Origin: Flaccisagitta enflata
Taxonomy: Eukaryota > Chaetognatha > Sagittoidea > Aphragmophora
NCBI GenBank assembly: GCA_965153355.1
Contig: OZ231127.1
Location: 87,854,001-87,918,000 of the forward strand
Reading direction: 5' to 3'
DNA length: 64,000 bases
Part shown: in pieces, positions 33,964-44,116 of the stretch
Layout of the letters: every line of letters starts with the position of its first letter
Position numbering within the stretch: position 1 is the stretch's first letter
Position numbers and translations under genes: made by a program
Notes under the pieces: model-generated
The model's input: the letters and a program-made list of their open reading frames with translations, nothing else
What the model was told of the DNA's origin: nothing
Databases searched by the model: none

Positions 33964-34012
33964 GTTTTACGTTATCGATTACTTGGTGAACCTGTTAAAC
34001 GAGCGCTCGTGT

Positions 34013-34645
34013 TACAGTACCGGAATCAAAGAACTGGTGATAAGGAGGGAAGCCATATCTCTCCAATTACAAGGATATGAGATCTGAAATTTTTTTGTGG
34101 TGTGCACCTATAGTACCCCCACCCCCCATAAGGGTTTGGAGCTGTTCCGGGCATTTTTTGTTTTTGGTTGTCAAAAATTTTTTATTTCTTAAAATCAATT
34201 TTGTAGGCCAAAAAATTCGTTTCAAAATTTTATTTTTATGTTACATGTAGTCAATACCCAGAGCTACAAATTTCATTTTTTGAAAAATATTTTTGGTCAA
34301 TTTTTAAGGGAATGGCACTAAAAAAAACAAAATTTCAAAAAAATGAAAAATTGCTATATTTTCTAAAATAATTGGCTTAGCATAATAATTTTTGACATGG
34401 AAGTAGTCCTGAGAACCCTCAATGTGTATGCAAAATTTCAACTCCCATACTTGAATTTTTAAGGAGTTATGGGATTTTAAAATTTTGATAATTTTTGGTA
34501 ATAAACATTTTTTTGTATAAAATATTTTTTTGTGAACCATTTTTCATGAAATTTCATAGACAAACAAAGTAATTGATATTTTTTTGCTTCCAAAAAAAAT
34601 TTGGGCACTGCGACCCCTTAAGGGTATCATCGACCCATGATGAAA
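34013..34645 (+). repeat. Dispersed repeat, uninterrupted copy
   Basis: About 630 bp, from acagtaccggaatcaaagaa to about 34645, with an inverted relative at 48320-51079 (interrupted there). Shared landmarks: ctatagtacccccacccccc, ctcccatacttgaatttt, gcactgcgacccctt. No ORF. Confidence 0.8.
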
Positions 34646-34810
34646 AAAAATTATTAAATTCTTTGCTGGTGATGACTGTGATGAATGAACCAGAAGTAAT
34701 TAATCGCAAAAAACCGTTCCCCCTTTGCTTAATCCGTTCTATCTTGACAAAATATGTGTCATAACCACCAAAGTTGAGGGGAAATGCAAGAAAAAAAGAA
34801 TCTTCACCTC

Positions 34811-34905
34811 AGCAAAAAATTATCACTGAGCGGGAATCGAACTCGCAACCTGAAAACATTTGTGAGTTATCAGTCAAGAATGTTGCCACTAAGCTACCAT
34901 AATTT
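34811..34905 (-). tRNA. tRNA-like sequence (pseudogene or tRNA-derived SINE head)
   Basis: On the minus strand an A-box-like TAGCTTAGTGG is followed after about 50 nt by a B-box-like GCGAGTTCGATTCCCGC. The T-stem is mostly paired, but a normal acceptor stem and anticodon stem could not be drawn. A decayed tRNA or SINE-like origin is likelier than a working tRNA. Confidence 0.3.
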
Positions 34906-35424
34906 GCTGAAGGTTAAGATAACAATGTTGGTTTTACTTCAGAAAATCAATTCTGGCAACCGACCACGGCTGTCACAAGAAATTCATAGGAATTCGACTC
35001 TGACGCGTCTTGGATGCTTGATCAGCTGGGGTTAGCATTGGTCGATGAATCAAAAGGAGGGAGAGAGGGAGCGAGAGAGAGAGGGGAGGGAGTGAGTGAG
35101 TGAGACAGAGCAAGCGAGTAGTATGGGAGTGAGCAAGTAAGATTGGGACTGAGCAGCAGAGCATGTAAGCAGTAGAGCGCTCAAGCAAGCGTGCAAGCAA
35201 GCAAGAGAGCAGTTACAAGAAAAGAATGGAAGTTATTCTACAGTATCTTCAAACACTTATTTGTATTTTCGCATGGTTCTGTTTTGTTGTTCTTTTTTTT
35301 ATGTTTTGTTTTCATTTCGAAGATTTTCTGTAATTTCAAACTTTATGTTATATATGAAAGTGTGGTTGTATTACAAGGTCAGATACACGATTATGCCAGG
35401 CGCGTGTGGATGGGTAGTGAGCTC

Positions 35425-35530
35425 AACAAGGCCGGATACACGGCAAGACAGTCGCGGACAATTGGGCAGGGGCCGTAATGCAATAACCGCCAACCGACAC
35501 AGCAAGGTGTAGAGTTGCATGTCCGCGACA
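35425..35530 (+). mobile_element. Hairpin-ended element, copy 13 (short)
   Basis: AACAAGGCCGGATACACGG, AGTCGCGGAC, GGCAGGGGCC, then GCAAGGTGTAG and a drifted hairpin AGTTGCATGTCCGCGACA at 35513-35530. A further 5' fragment (caaggtcagatacacg) lies just upstream at 35374. Confidence 0.7.
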
Positions 35531-35863
35531 TAAAAGCTCAAAAAAGCCGAAAAAGCAAAAAAGGGACCGACCAACCAATCGACTGACTGACCACTAACAG
35601 ACAAAACGACCTACCAACTGACGAACAAAGCGCGATGTAGAGTCACGTAGTAGGTAGTTGGTAGTGTGACTGAAATTTTTCATATATTTTCGTAAGTTTT
35701 TCAAGTCCTCAAATGTTCTGTTGTATTATCAAATTTGTTTTTGCAATTCTAAATCTTTGGTTGTATTTCTGATTATTTTGTAGTATTTTCAAATGTCTTA
35801 TTCTATTTCCAAATGGGTTGTCGAAATTTATTCGCATGTTTTGCTTAACTTGCGAATGTTTTT

Positions 35864-36001
35864 AGTCGTGGACGCGAGACTGTACAACTAGCCGTGTCGG
35901 TGGGTAGGTTGGTCTGTCACAATCCTGAATTGCAAGCGGTTTTTGCATTACTGCCCCTGCCCAACCATTTGCGACTTTCTTGCCGTGTATCCGGCCTTGT
36001 T
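35864..36001 (-). mobile_element. Hairpin-ended element, copy 14
   Basis: Hairpin AGTCGTGGACGCGAGACT at 35864-35881 (drifted), agccgtgtcggtgggtaggt, tttgcgactttcttgccgtg, GGCCTTGTT. Confidence 0.7.
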
Positions 36002-36004
36002 AGA

Positions 36005-36235
36005 AAGGTTTTGCTGTACCTTTGAATTATTCTTTTTTTTCACATTCCATTTTTCCAATGAATTGCTGTTTTTTCTGGTCTATACGGACTAGCAATCCCC
36101 TGATGAGGGGCTTCAGGAGGAGAATTACAAAGAGGACGATAAAGATGGTGATAACAATCAGTGCGCTGCGTCTCTTCACATGAATGCGTGTGTATAGAAT
36201 ATATACGAAATGTATATACAATGTATATGTAAAAG

Positions 36236-36297
<62 letters not shown>

Positions 36298-36400
36298 GCG
36301 TGCGTGCGCACTAGAGCATGTATGCGTTTGTGTCGTGTGTGCGTGTGCATGTGCATGTGTGTGTCTGCGCACGAGAGCATGTATGCGTTTGTATGCGTAT
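36005..36400. repeat. Duplicated segment A, copy 1
   Basis: 36012-36230 reappears at 38855-39052 (gtctatacggactagcaatc...), and 36225-36390 reappears at 43363-43545. The second copy is split by the LINE at 39053-43365. Confidence 0.8.
36238..36290. repeat. (GT)n microsatellite
   Basis: About 26 GT units. An expanded counterpart is at 43377-43453. Confidence 0.95.
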
Positions 36401-36485
36401 GCTAACGACGTACTTTTTCATACTTCTGTTGTCATATGTTTCCCATTTACGTGCATGTGTCCTTCACTGCGTAAGCGTGTGTTTG

Positions 36486-36592
<107 letters not shown>

Positions 36593-36717
36593 TGTGCGTG
36601 AGTGTGAGCGTGTGCGTTTGTGTCGCTCTCGCTCTCGCGCTTGCTCTTGCTCTTGCTTGCTTGCTCTTGCTCGCTTGCTCTTGCCTGCTCTCGCTCATCC
36701 GCTCTTGCTAACTCGCG

Positions 36718-36718
<1 letters not shown>

Positions 36719-36797
<79 letters not shown>

Positions 36798-36836
36798 ATT
36801 CATGTCTTACTCTCTGTCTCCGTCTTGCTCTCTGTC

Positions 36837-36923
<87 letters not shown>
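36719..36923. repeat. (CT)n microsatellite, two blocks
   Basis: Blocks 36719-36795 and 36840-36923 separated by gtcttgctctctgtctc-like sequence. Confidence 0.95.
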
Positions 36924-36926
<3 letters not shown>

Positions 36927-37404
36927 AGTATGTCCGCCCATTACGCAAGTGCAAAAACCGCGTTTCTCGGCTGTTTTTGGCCGCAGTGAGATCCTATACT
37001 GTGATCAACCAAGATGTTTGTCTATCTGTCTCTCCATATATGTCACATGATCAATACACGCAGAGATACAGCACGGAAGCATCGTTGCCCGGTCGGGATG
37101 TTGAAGGGACATAGCCAATCACACAAATTGACACACACTCGGATTGGCAGATGGATCAACTGATTGACGGATGGGTCAGAGGTTGTATCTTGAAATAGCC
37201 GAGACGTACCTGCACATGAGCAGGAACATTGATCGAATGAGTCAAAACAAGGCGGGATACATGGGCCACGACGATGACCTGAGCGTTAATCATTCTTAGA
37301 CCGATCCCTGGCTTTTTACCCCTAGCCCTATCTCAAGCAACATTGGGGTTTTGTTGGCGGGTTGATGGAGAGGATGGCCCCGCCATTGACTCTGCTCAGT
37401 CTTT

Positions 37405-37460
37405 CCCTTTCTTTTTTTTCTTTCTTTCTTTCTTTGCTCAGTCTTTCCCTTTCTTTCTTC

Positions 37461-37531
<71 letters not shown>

Positions 37532-37715
37532 TTATTCGTTCTTTCTTTCTTTTTCTTTCTTTTATTCGTTCTTTCTTTCTTTTTCTTTCTTTTATTCGTT
37601 CTTTCTTTCTTTTTCTTTCTTTTATTTGTTCTTTCTTTCTTTTTCTTTCTTTTTCTTGTTCTTTCTTTCTTTTTCTTTCTTTTTCTTTCTTTCTTTCTTT
37701 TATTTGTTCTTTTTT

Positions 37716-37779
<64 letters not shown>

Positions 37780-37794
37780 TTTTTGTTCTTTTTT

Positions 37795-37854
<60 letters not shown>

Positions 37855-37856
37855 TC
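37405..37856. repeat. (CTTT)n tract with higher-order unit
   Basis: Tetranucleotide repeat. Between 37530 and 37700 a roughly 40-bp higher-order unit (cttttattcgttctttcttt) recurs. Confidence 0.95.
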
Positions 37857-38199
37857 GTTGAATTTGACCAAAATTGGCTTACTGTGCAAGGGGACTAGTA
37901 AATTGAGTTGTACTTGTTGTGTACTCGTAATCGTGATCTTACGCGGTCAAAGATAGATGGAATCATAAGCGTAATCGTACTCATTCATGCAGTAATGTAC
38001 GCGGACTCGTAATCGGTCTAAAATGCATCGCGTTGCCATCGCTGGGCTTCGCGCATATGAAGGCGTTCTCTGTCCTTTTGATTCATATTTCTACATGGTT
38101 CTTGTCAAATGGAGGGATTTCCGGCTTTTAGCGGATGGCGTCTGGCATTGAGGCCGTTTCGTTGCAAACTTTGTCACGGAGTTGGTCGCGGAGTTTGTC
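37857..38199. other. No gene recognised
   Basis: Unique sequence with no domain-bearing ORF. Confidence 0.4.
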
Positions 38200-38203
38200 G
38201 CGG

Positions 38204-38267
<64 letters not shown>

Positions 38268-38268
38268 G
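38200..38268. repeat. (GTT)n microsatellite
   Basis: About 23 GTT units. Confidence 0.95.
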
Positions 38269-38429
38269 CCATGTACGTCTCTCTATGGGTTGGTCGGCGA
38301 ATCATCCGCTTCAAGAGAGGCAGAGGAAATTGTGTTCAACGACGCCGAAGATGATGATAGATTGTTGTCCAAAGGAAAGAAAGTGGAAGAATCGAAGCTA
38401 AGTGGAGAGAAGAGGACAGAATCAGGAGG

Positions 38430-38851
38430 AGGAGGAGGTTCAGGAGGAGGGAGAGAAAGGGGGGGGGGGGAAGATCAGGAAAGATGTTGGAAGAAGAGAA
38501 GAAAGAAGCGACTTTTAGAGGATAAAGCCAAAGATCAGAGGGTGTAAGAGAAGTTGGCACCGCCGTGCAATTGAAAATGTGCGAAACTGTGTCATCGTCT
38601 GCATTGCAACGTGGGCAAGTGGGTGAAGTGGCGGCATTAATTTTGTGCTTGTAAGTGTTGAGAAAATTGGAGAAACCCGATCGGATTTGCGCAAGAGGCG
38701 ACAGGAATTCGCGAGGGAGTGACTCTTCTGACGGATGAATGGGATAAGGATGACGTTGAATGATAGAGTTCTTTGACTGGCCAGATAGGTAGCTCTCAAT
38801 GAATTTACCATGAAGGTCTTGCTTAGCACGATTATAAACTTCCGAGGGCAT
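38430..38851 (-). pseudogene. 3' end of a non-LTR retrotransposon ORF2, copy 1
   Basis: Minus-strand frame reads PSEVYNRAKQDLHGKFIESY, LAQIRSGFSNFLNTYKHKI, then CPRCNADDDTVSHIFNC. The last is the CCHC-type motif (C-x2-C...H...C) found at the C-terminus of many LINE ORF2 proteins, followed by SLTPSDLWLYP. Endonuclease and RT are missing, so it is 5'-truncated. About 420 bp are repeated at 43548-43970. Confidence 0.7.
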
Positions 38852-39052
38852 CGAACCTTTGAATTATTCTTTTTTTTCACATTCCATTTTTCCAATGAAT
38901 TGCTGTTTTTTCTGGTCTATACGGACTAGCAATCCCCTGATGAGGGGCTTCAGGAGGAGAATTACAAAGAGGACGATAAAGATGGTGATAACAATCAGTG
39001 CGCTGCGTCTCTTCACATGAATGCGTGTGTATAGAATATATACGAAATGTAT
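38852..39052. repeat. Duplicated segment A, copy 2, left part
   Basis: Near-identical to 36012-36205. Homology stops at gaaatgtata, where the LINE begins. Confidence 0.85.
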
Positions 39053-39157
39053 AATGATCTTTTATTCGTCACGAAGACAGAGTATACATACACACAACAC
39101 TGCTATTCTAGATTAAAATGGGAAAAAAAAACAGAAAAAATAGAAAAAGGTAAAAAC

Positions 39158-41977
39158 TTACTCTTTGTCAAAAGAAAACGAATTGAGGAGAGTAAGCGTT
39201 GCGTTTTTAAGAAAAGGCATTCGATTGTAAAACGTTCGCGATCTCGAGTGAAAAATTTCTGTCAGAGAGGGATAGCCAAGCGTTTCTCTCAGATATCGAA
39301 CACTTTCCCACCGATTATAACCAAAGATCTTCCGTAGACAATCGTTAATAGCAACATTCATAGGTTGAAATTGTGTATTAGTGTAGTTGAGAGACTCACA
39401 TGCATAAGTAAGATTGGGAACGCATACTGTATAAAGCAATTTCATTGAAACCATGTCCGACGAGGTAGTTGGTGCATTCAAAATCGTATTTGCAGAACAT
39501 CTAAATCGCATAAGAGGTCTTAGTGTAGAAAAAGTAATTGTATCACCTCCAACGACAGTAACTCCAAGGTATTTGTACTCTTTAACAACATCTAAGTCTT
39601 TAGAATACATTTTCAATGGAACACTATTTGCAGAAGTAATCTTTCCAAAAAGCATAACTTTAGATTTACTAGGATTGTATGACAGACACCACTCATTACC
39701 ATATTTCACACATGTGTCAAGAAGTAGTTGTAAAGCTGATCTACACGGTGCTAAAAGGCAAAAATCATCAGCATATACTAATGCCGCTACAAATTCATCA
39801 AGAATGTGACATCCTACTTTTAGTTTTCTAAGTAAAACAATCAGGTCGTCAACATAGATAGCAAACAAATGAGGGCTTAAAACGCCACCTTGGCGCACTC
39901 CAGAACGTACCACAAATGACCGACTATACGTACCATTCCATTTAACAGTGCTTGTCAGATTAGAGTACCAATAAATTAGAATGTTCAAGAAACATAAAGG
40001 AATTCTACGCTGCATTAATTTGATGAAAATTCCACTGTGATTGATTTTGTCGAATCCCTTACTACAGTCAAGAAAGGCAGTGAATAAATTTGATCCACGT
40101 TCTCTAAAATATTCAATAGTGGTTCGTAATGCAAAAATTGCGTGAGTACATGAGTGCCGTCTCTTGTAACCAAATTGTAGTGAATCCGTAGTCAGTAAAT
40201 GTCCAACTTTCAATAACAACGCCTGTTCAAACAGATTTGAAAATACTACACTAAGTGTTAAGCCACGATAATTGTTCGTATCAGAATAGTCTCCTTCAGT
40301 ATCCTTAATAAGGGGAGTTATTACACCATGAAGAAATTCATAGGGAACATATGCATGCTGGATCATTGCATTAAATAATAAATGTATATGAATGGCAAGT
40401 TTGGGTGAACCTAATAAAATATGTTCAGCCTTTAAAAAGTTAGACGTTGCTTTTCCCGTTTTTAAAGTAGACAAAACGTTAACAATGTCATTCCAAGAAA
40501 GATAATATTCAGAAAGTGAGTCTGCGGCGTGTGTATTACAGTATTGAAAGTATAGGTTTTTAAAATCATTTTCTAATTTCAATGATTGAGCTACATCACG
40601 TGATTCATAAATCTTTTCGAATGAGTCGGCAAAACAATTTGCTATATCAACGTTATTTCGTAAATTATTGACGTAAACATCCCCACGTCTTTTAGTGTTA
40701 TTGTAATATTTGTAAGACCGCCAAAATTTGTTAGAATCTCCTTCAGCCAAATCAACATAAAGAGCATCAACATAATCCTGATCACGATTAGACTTGCATT
40801 TGCGTAAAAAAAGTTTATATTTGTAATACGCATCTTTTTTGGTCTCAAAAATTGGACCATTTTTAGGACATCCATTGAGCTTCCAATAGTCGTGTGCAAT
40901 TAGTGAATCATTTTTAAGTTGTGATAACTGCTCATTCCAGTAACCCTTGCGTACAGTTGGAGTAAAACGAGGTAATTCACACTCGGCGGTTTTTATACAA
41001 TTCATGATTTCATTGTAGTACCGTTCTATGCTACAAATATGAGAGGAGTCATTGCAGGCATGTGAACCATGTAAAATATCAGGGATAACGATATTGGCTA
41101 AACAACATTCCATAGTTTCATTATACCTAGAGCGAATTTCACCATTGACTTTTTTCCAATCAATCATACTTGGAAGAGGATTAGAACCGTAAGTAAAAGT
41201 TTCAATATCAAATGAAAAAGATACCAGAACAGGTAAATGGTCAGACATATTGAGAGATGGATTAGTTATTTCTACTACATCAACAAATTGACAAAGATCA
41301 GAACTAACAAATACATAGTCCAATAATGAAAAAGAATTTCTCTTTAGATCAAATCGTGAATATGCAGAATTCCTAGGGAAATCAGCTTTTAAGTCGTAAG
41401 TACAGATCAAGTTTCTGTCAGACAAGAAAGAGGTCAATACTGTAGTAAAACGATTGTTTGTATCGTAAATGTTACAGTTCATATCACCGAGTAAAATAAA
41501 TTTAGATCCAGGATTGTCTTGTATAACTGAGTCTACAAAACTAAGAGTTTCAATGAATTTATTAGTTTGTGATTCAACATTGCGGGCATCAAAAAAAGGC
41601 ATATAGCAATTTATTAATAGAACAGATCCGATATTTGTCGTTATTTCCAATACAGTTACTCTCTCATGAGTGTATTCACATCGTGTTTTGATAGAGTTAG
41701 AAAGCAATTTGCTCCAAACATACCCTGTTCCACCATAAGGTCGTCCATGTAGAATTTTATTTTGCATCATTTTCTTCATCGCGCTTGTTCCCCAACCGTC
41801 CAGATTGGGGTCTATACTCATCAGTTTATTGACTCCAGCATGGCGCTTCAAGGGCGGACGGAGCCAGTGCTCCTGAATGCCATAAATACATGGCAAATGA
41901 GAAAGACAGGAATCTCGGACAAAGCTTTCGTTTCGGTCGAATCCATTGACGTTGTGAGTTATAAGATTTACAGGCAT
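39158..41977 (-). CDS. LINE ORF2: APE endonuclease and reverse transcriptase
   Basis: 939 codons. The N-terminal exonuclease-endonuclease-phosphatase domain (residues 1-255) shows THNVNG, IQEHW at about 35, ILLGDMN at 161-167, LLDYVFVS at 218-225 and the catalytic SDHLP at 245-249. The RT domain (about 540-800) has FLDCSKGFDKINH, GVRQGGVLSP and the catalytic YADD at 735-738. The C-terminal tail includes LTYACESLNY and SVRYLRETLGYPSL. Endonuclease nicks the target and RT primes reverse transcription of the element RNA there. No stop or frameshift was seen, so the copy may be young and possibly active. The start ATG lies 3 nt after the ORF1 stop, which suggests reinitiation. Confidence 0.9.
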   Translation of the reverse strand: MPVNLITHNVNGFDRNESFVRDSCLSHLPCIYGIQEHWLRPPLKRHAGVNKLMSIDPNLDGWGTSAMKKMMQNKILHGRPYGGTGYVWSKLLSNSIKTRCEYTHERVTVLEITTNIGSVLLINCYMPFFDARNVESQTNKFIETLSFVDSVIQDNPGSKFILLGDMNCNIYDTNNRFTTVLTSFLSDRNLICTYDLKADFPRNSAYSRFDLKRNSFSLLDYVFVSSDLCQFVDVVEITNPSLNMSDHLPVLVSFSFDIETFTYGSNPLPSMIDWKKVNGEIRSRYNETMECCLANIVIPDILHGSHACNDSSHICSIERYYNEIMNCIKTAECELPRFTPTVRKGYWNEQLSQLKNDSLIAHDYWKLNGCPKNGPIFETKKDAYYKYKLFLRKCKSNRDQDYVDALYVDLAEGDSNKFWRSYKYYNNTKRRGDVYVNNLRNNVDIANCFADSFEKIYESRDVAQSLKLENDFKNLYFQYCNTHAADSLSEYYLSWNDIVNVLSTLKTGKATSNFLKAEHILLGSPKLAIHIHLLFNAMIQHAYVPYEFLHGVITPLIKDTEGDYSDTNNYRGLTLSVVFSNLFEQALLLKVGHLLTTDSLQFGYKRRHSCTHAIFALRTTIEYFRERGSNLFTAFLDCSKGFDKINHSGIFIKLMQRRIPLCFLNILIYWYSNLTSTVKWNGTYSRSFVVRSGVRQGGVLSPHLFAIYVDDLIVLLRKLKVGCHILDEFVAALVYADDFCLLAPCRSALQLLLDTCVKYGNEWCLSYNPSKSKVMLFGKITSANSVPLKMYSKDLDVVKEYKYLGVTVVGGDTITFSTLRPLMRFRCSANTILNAPTTSSDMVSMKLLYTVCVPNLTYACESLNYTNTQFQPMNVAINDCLRKIFGYNRWESVRYLRETLGYPSLTEIFHSRSRTFYNRMPFLKNATLTLLNSFSFDKE

Positions 41978-41980
41978 TTG

Positions 41981-43345
41981 TTAAGTGGCGAGAGTCTGCT
42001 CCTGGCCTGTGACTGTGTTCGCGTTACGCGGCTTCCAAAAGCGACGGAAAAGGACGCCTTCGGGCCAAGCTCCTTGCTTCAACAGAGTATCGAAGTCCGA
42101 TTTTTTGACGACCAATTTGAAGGATTTGAAACGCTGATGTCGCGTCTCATTCTCCTCCAACCTGATGACGTCGATTCCTCTCGAAATCAGATCCGCTTTT
42201 ATCGTGTCAGCGGCAACCGATAATGCGACTCGCCCAATGTAGCCCTCTACCGTGAGGTCAGCGCCGGTCCACGACATGACGCCGCTGCTGGGTCCTTTTC
42301 CAATGATGATATTTCTGTTCCGTTGAAAGTTTCCTTTTACTCGGTTTTCCGCTGATTGAATCGGAGGTCGACCATGAGATTTGGCTCCTTGCGCTGCGAC
42401 AGTGTTCCAATTCTCATTCGTAGCTGTTGGCAACGCCGACGAATTCGCCGCCGTCGCTGCGGCCGCCGCCGCCGCTGCTGCTGCTGTTGCCGACGCCGCC
42501 GTCGGCGCCGCCGCCGCCGCCGCTAAGGACGACGACGAAGATGACGATAGAGACAAAGACGAGTCCGCCAAGGAGTCTGTTGAGCCTGGCGACGCCGAAG
42601 AGGGCGGTGCCGCTGCTTCCGGCGATGAGGCGTTCGTTGATGCCGCGAAAGATGCAGGTCGTACAACGGCGTTGCCACGTGAATCCGCAGTGGGAACGCA
42701 TGCACATGTATTTCGTTTTTCAAGACTAGCAATTTTTTCCTTCATTTCCACCATCATAAACATGATCTGATTCAAGGACACATTCCCGTCGTTACTGCTT
42801 GGAACTTTGGACAAGTCACTCGAGACAAATGTCGGAAGCTCAACGCCGTCGTTGTCGCATTTATGCATGGCCGCGATAAGATCTTCTAAATTCCATTTTT
42901 GCGCAGTATTGCCGGCTTTTCCGCGCCGATCGACGAATCGAAGGACGCCGTCATTTTTGTCGCCGACTTTCTCCGCAACACAATCGAAAAAGAGCTTTTT
43001 AGCTTCCAGTATAGCGTCGGCAGAGTAGAATGATTCGCAAATAGTAACAACATCAGCGACCGAGGTTGTTTTCCGTTTGAAATTCAGAAAATAAAGAAGA
43101 TTGTTGATCCGAAACATTTTTGTATCGTCATTGGGCATGTCCTGCGTCATTATGAACGAGTTAGTTTGTTTTTTTTTCACTGAAAGCAGAGCGTGAAGCG
43201 AGTCATTTTCATTACTGCTTGTAAATGTTCCACAACTCTTTGCTGTCGATAAGAATGTCGGACCACGAGGATGAATCGTATGATGTTTGAATCGTATCGC
43301 CAATCGTATCCACACCAAATCGTAGGAAACTTTAAATTTAAACAA
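41981..43345 (-). CDS. LINE ORF1 (RNA-binding protein)
   Basis: The open frame is 454 codons, but the likely start is the Met at about 43150 (MTQDMPNDDTKMFRINNLLY), giving about 389 residues. Upstream codons look non-coding. Visible parts: an N-terminal conserved region (VVTICESFYSADAILEAKKL), a short coiled-coil-like segment (MVEMKEKIASLEKR), a low-complexity Ser/Ala-rich linker of GC-rich repeats, and a C-terminal RRM-like fold (YIGRVALSVAADTIKADLIS, then WPEGVLFRRFWKPR). ORF1 proteins of this type bind element RNA. Linker length is likely polymorphic. Confidence 0.75.
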   Translation of the reverse strand: MFKFKVSYDLVWIRLAIRFKHHTIHPRGPTFLSTAKSCGTFTSSNENDSLHALLSVKKKQTNSFIMTQDMPNDDTKMFRINNLLYFLNFKRKTTSVADVVTICESFYSADAILEAKKLFFDCVAEKVGDKNDGVLRFVDRRGKAGNTAQKWNLEDLIAAMHKCDNDGVELPTFVSSDLSKVPSSNDGNVSLNQIMFMMVEMKEKIASLEKRNTCACVPTADSRGNAVVRPASFAASTNASSPEAAAPPSSASPGSTDSLADSSLSLSSSSSSSLAAAAAAPTAASATAAAAAAAAAATAANSSALPTATNENWNTVAAQGAKSHGRPPIQSAENRVKGNFQRNRNIIIGKGPSSGVMSWTGADLTVEGYIGRVALSVAADTIKADLISRGIDVIRLEENETRHQRFKSFKLVVKKSDFDTLLKQGAWPEGVLFRRFWKPRNANTVTGQEQTLAT

Positions 43346-43365
43346 GTGAAGTAGTAGAAATTATA

Positions 43366-43373
43366 TGTAAAAG

Positions 43374-43458
<85 letters not shown>

Positions 43459-43547
43459 CGTGCGCACTAGAGCATGTATGCGTTTGTGTCGTGTGTGCGT
43501 GTGCATGTGCATGTGTGTGTCTGCGCACAAGAGCATGTATGCGTTCA
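43366..43547. repeat. Duplicated segment A, copy 2, right part, with (GT)n
   Basis: Matches 36225-36390 (gtgcgtgcgcactagagcat). Its (GT)n tract (43377-43453) is longer than in copy 1. Confidence 0.85.
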
Positions 43548-44016
43548 GGAGGAGGGAGAGAAAGGGGGGGGGAAGATCAGGAAAGATGTTGGAAGAAGAG
43601 AAGAAAGAAGCGACTTTTAGAGGATAAAGCCAAAGATCAGAGGGTGTAAGAGAAGTTGGCACCGCCGTGCAATTGAAAATGTGCGAAACTGTGTCATCGT
43701 CTGCATTGCAACGTGGGCAAGTGGGTGAAGTGGCGGCATTAATTTTGTGCTTGTAAGTGTTGAGAAAATTGGAGAAACCCGATCGGATTTGCGCAAAAAG
43801 CGACAGGAATTCGCGAGGGAGTGACTCTTCTGACGGATGAATGGGATAAGGATGACGTTGAATGATAGGGTTCTTTGACTGGCCAGATAGGTAGCTCTCA
43901 ATGAATTTACCATGAAGGTCTTGCTTAGCACGATTATAAACTTCCGAGGGCATCGAACCATCAACAAGACAGTTGGAGACGTCGGGGAGGTGGGCGGATT
44001 GGAGGGTGACCTTCAT
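43548..44016 (-). pseudogene. 3' end of a non-LTR retrotransposon ORF2, copy 2
   Basis: Same CCHC-bearing ORF2 tail as 38430-38851 (aggtgatcttcc-like differences only), here extending further 5' (MKVTLQSAHLPDVSNCLVDG). Upstream (to about 44120) is a frame-broken continuation. Together with segment A it forms a direct duplication that brackets the intact LINE. Confidence 0.7.
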
Positions 44017-44116
44017 CTAACAGGGGCCGGAAGGTGCCGAGACAGAAAACGATGGGCAGAGTTGTTCGCGGAGCGCGTCGAGTTGCTTTTGCGTAGCCAT
44101 TTCCACTGCAGCTGGC

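Larger units (their letters stand above)
39053..43365 (-). mobile_element. Non-LTR retrotransposon (LINE) with two intact ORFs
   Basis: About 4.3 kb on the minus strand, inserted in the second copy of segment A (target near gaaatgtata / tatatgtaaaag). ORF1 and ORF2 are both open, separated by TAACAAATG. The 5' UTR is about 215 nt if ORF1 starts at the inner Met. The 3' UTR is about 105 nt and lacks a long A-tail, ending near aataaaagatcat. Precise boundaries rest on comparison with 36.0-36.4 kb. Domain order (RRM-like ORF1, then APE endonuclease and RT) fits CR1/Jockey-like clades; clade not determined. Confidence 0.85.

Noticed and set aside
37296-37889. Lys/Glu/Arg-rich frame, coiled-coil-like
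   Set aside because: Translation of (CTTT)n and its 40-bp higher-order repeat.
42381-42770. Ala-rich plus-strand frame
   Set aside because: Antisense of the GC-rich linker of LINE ORF1.
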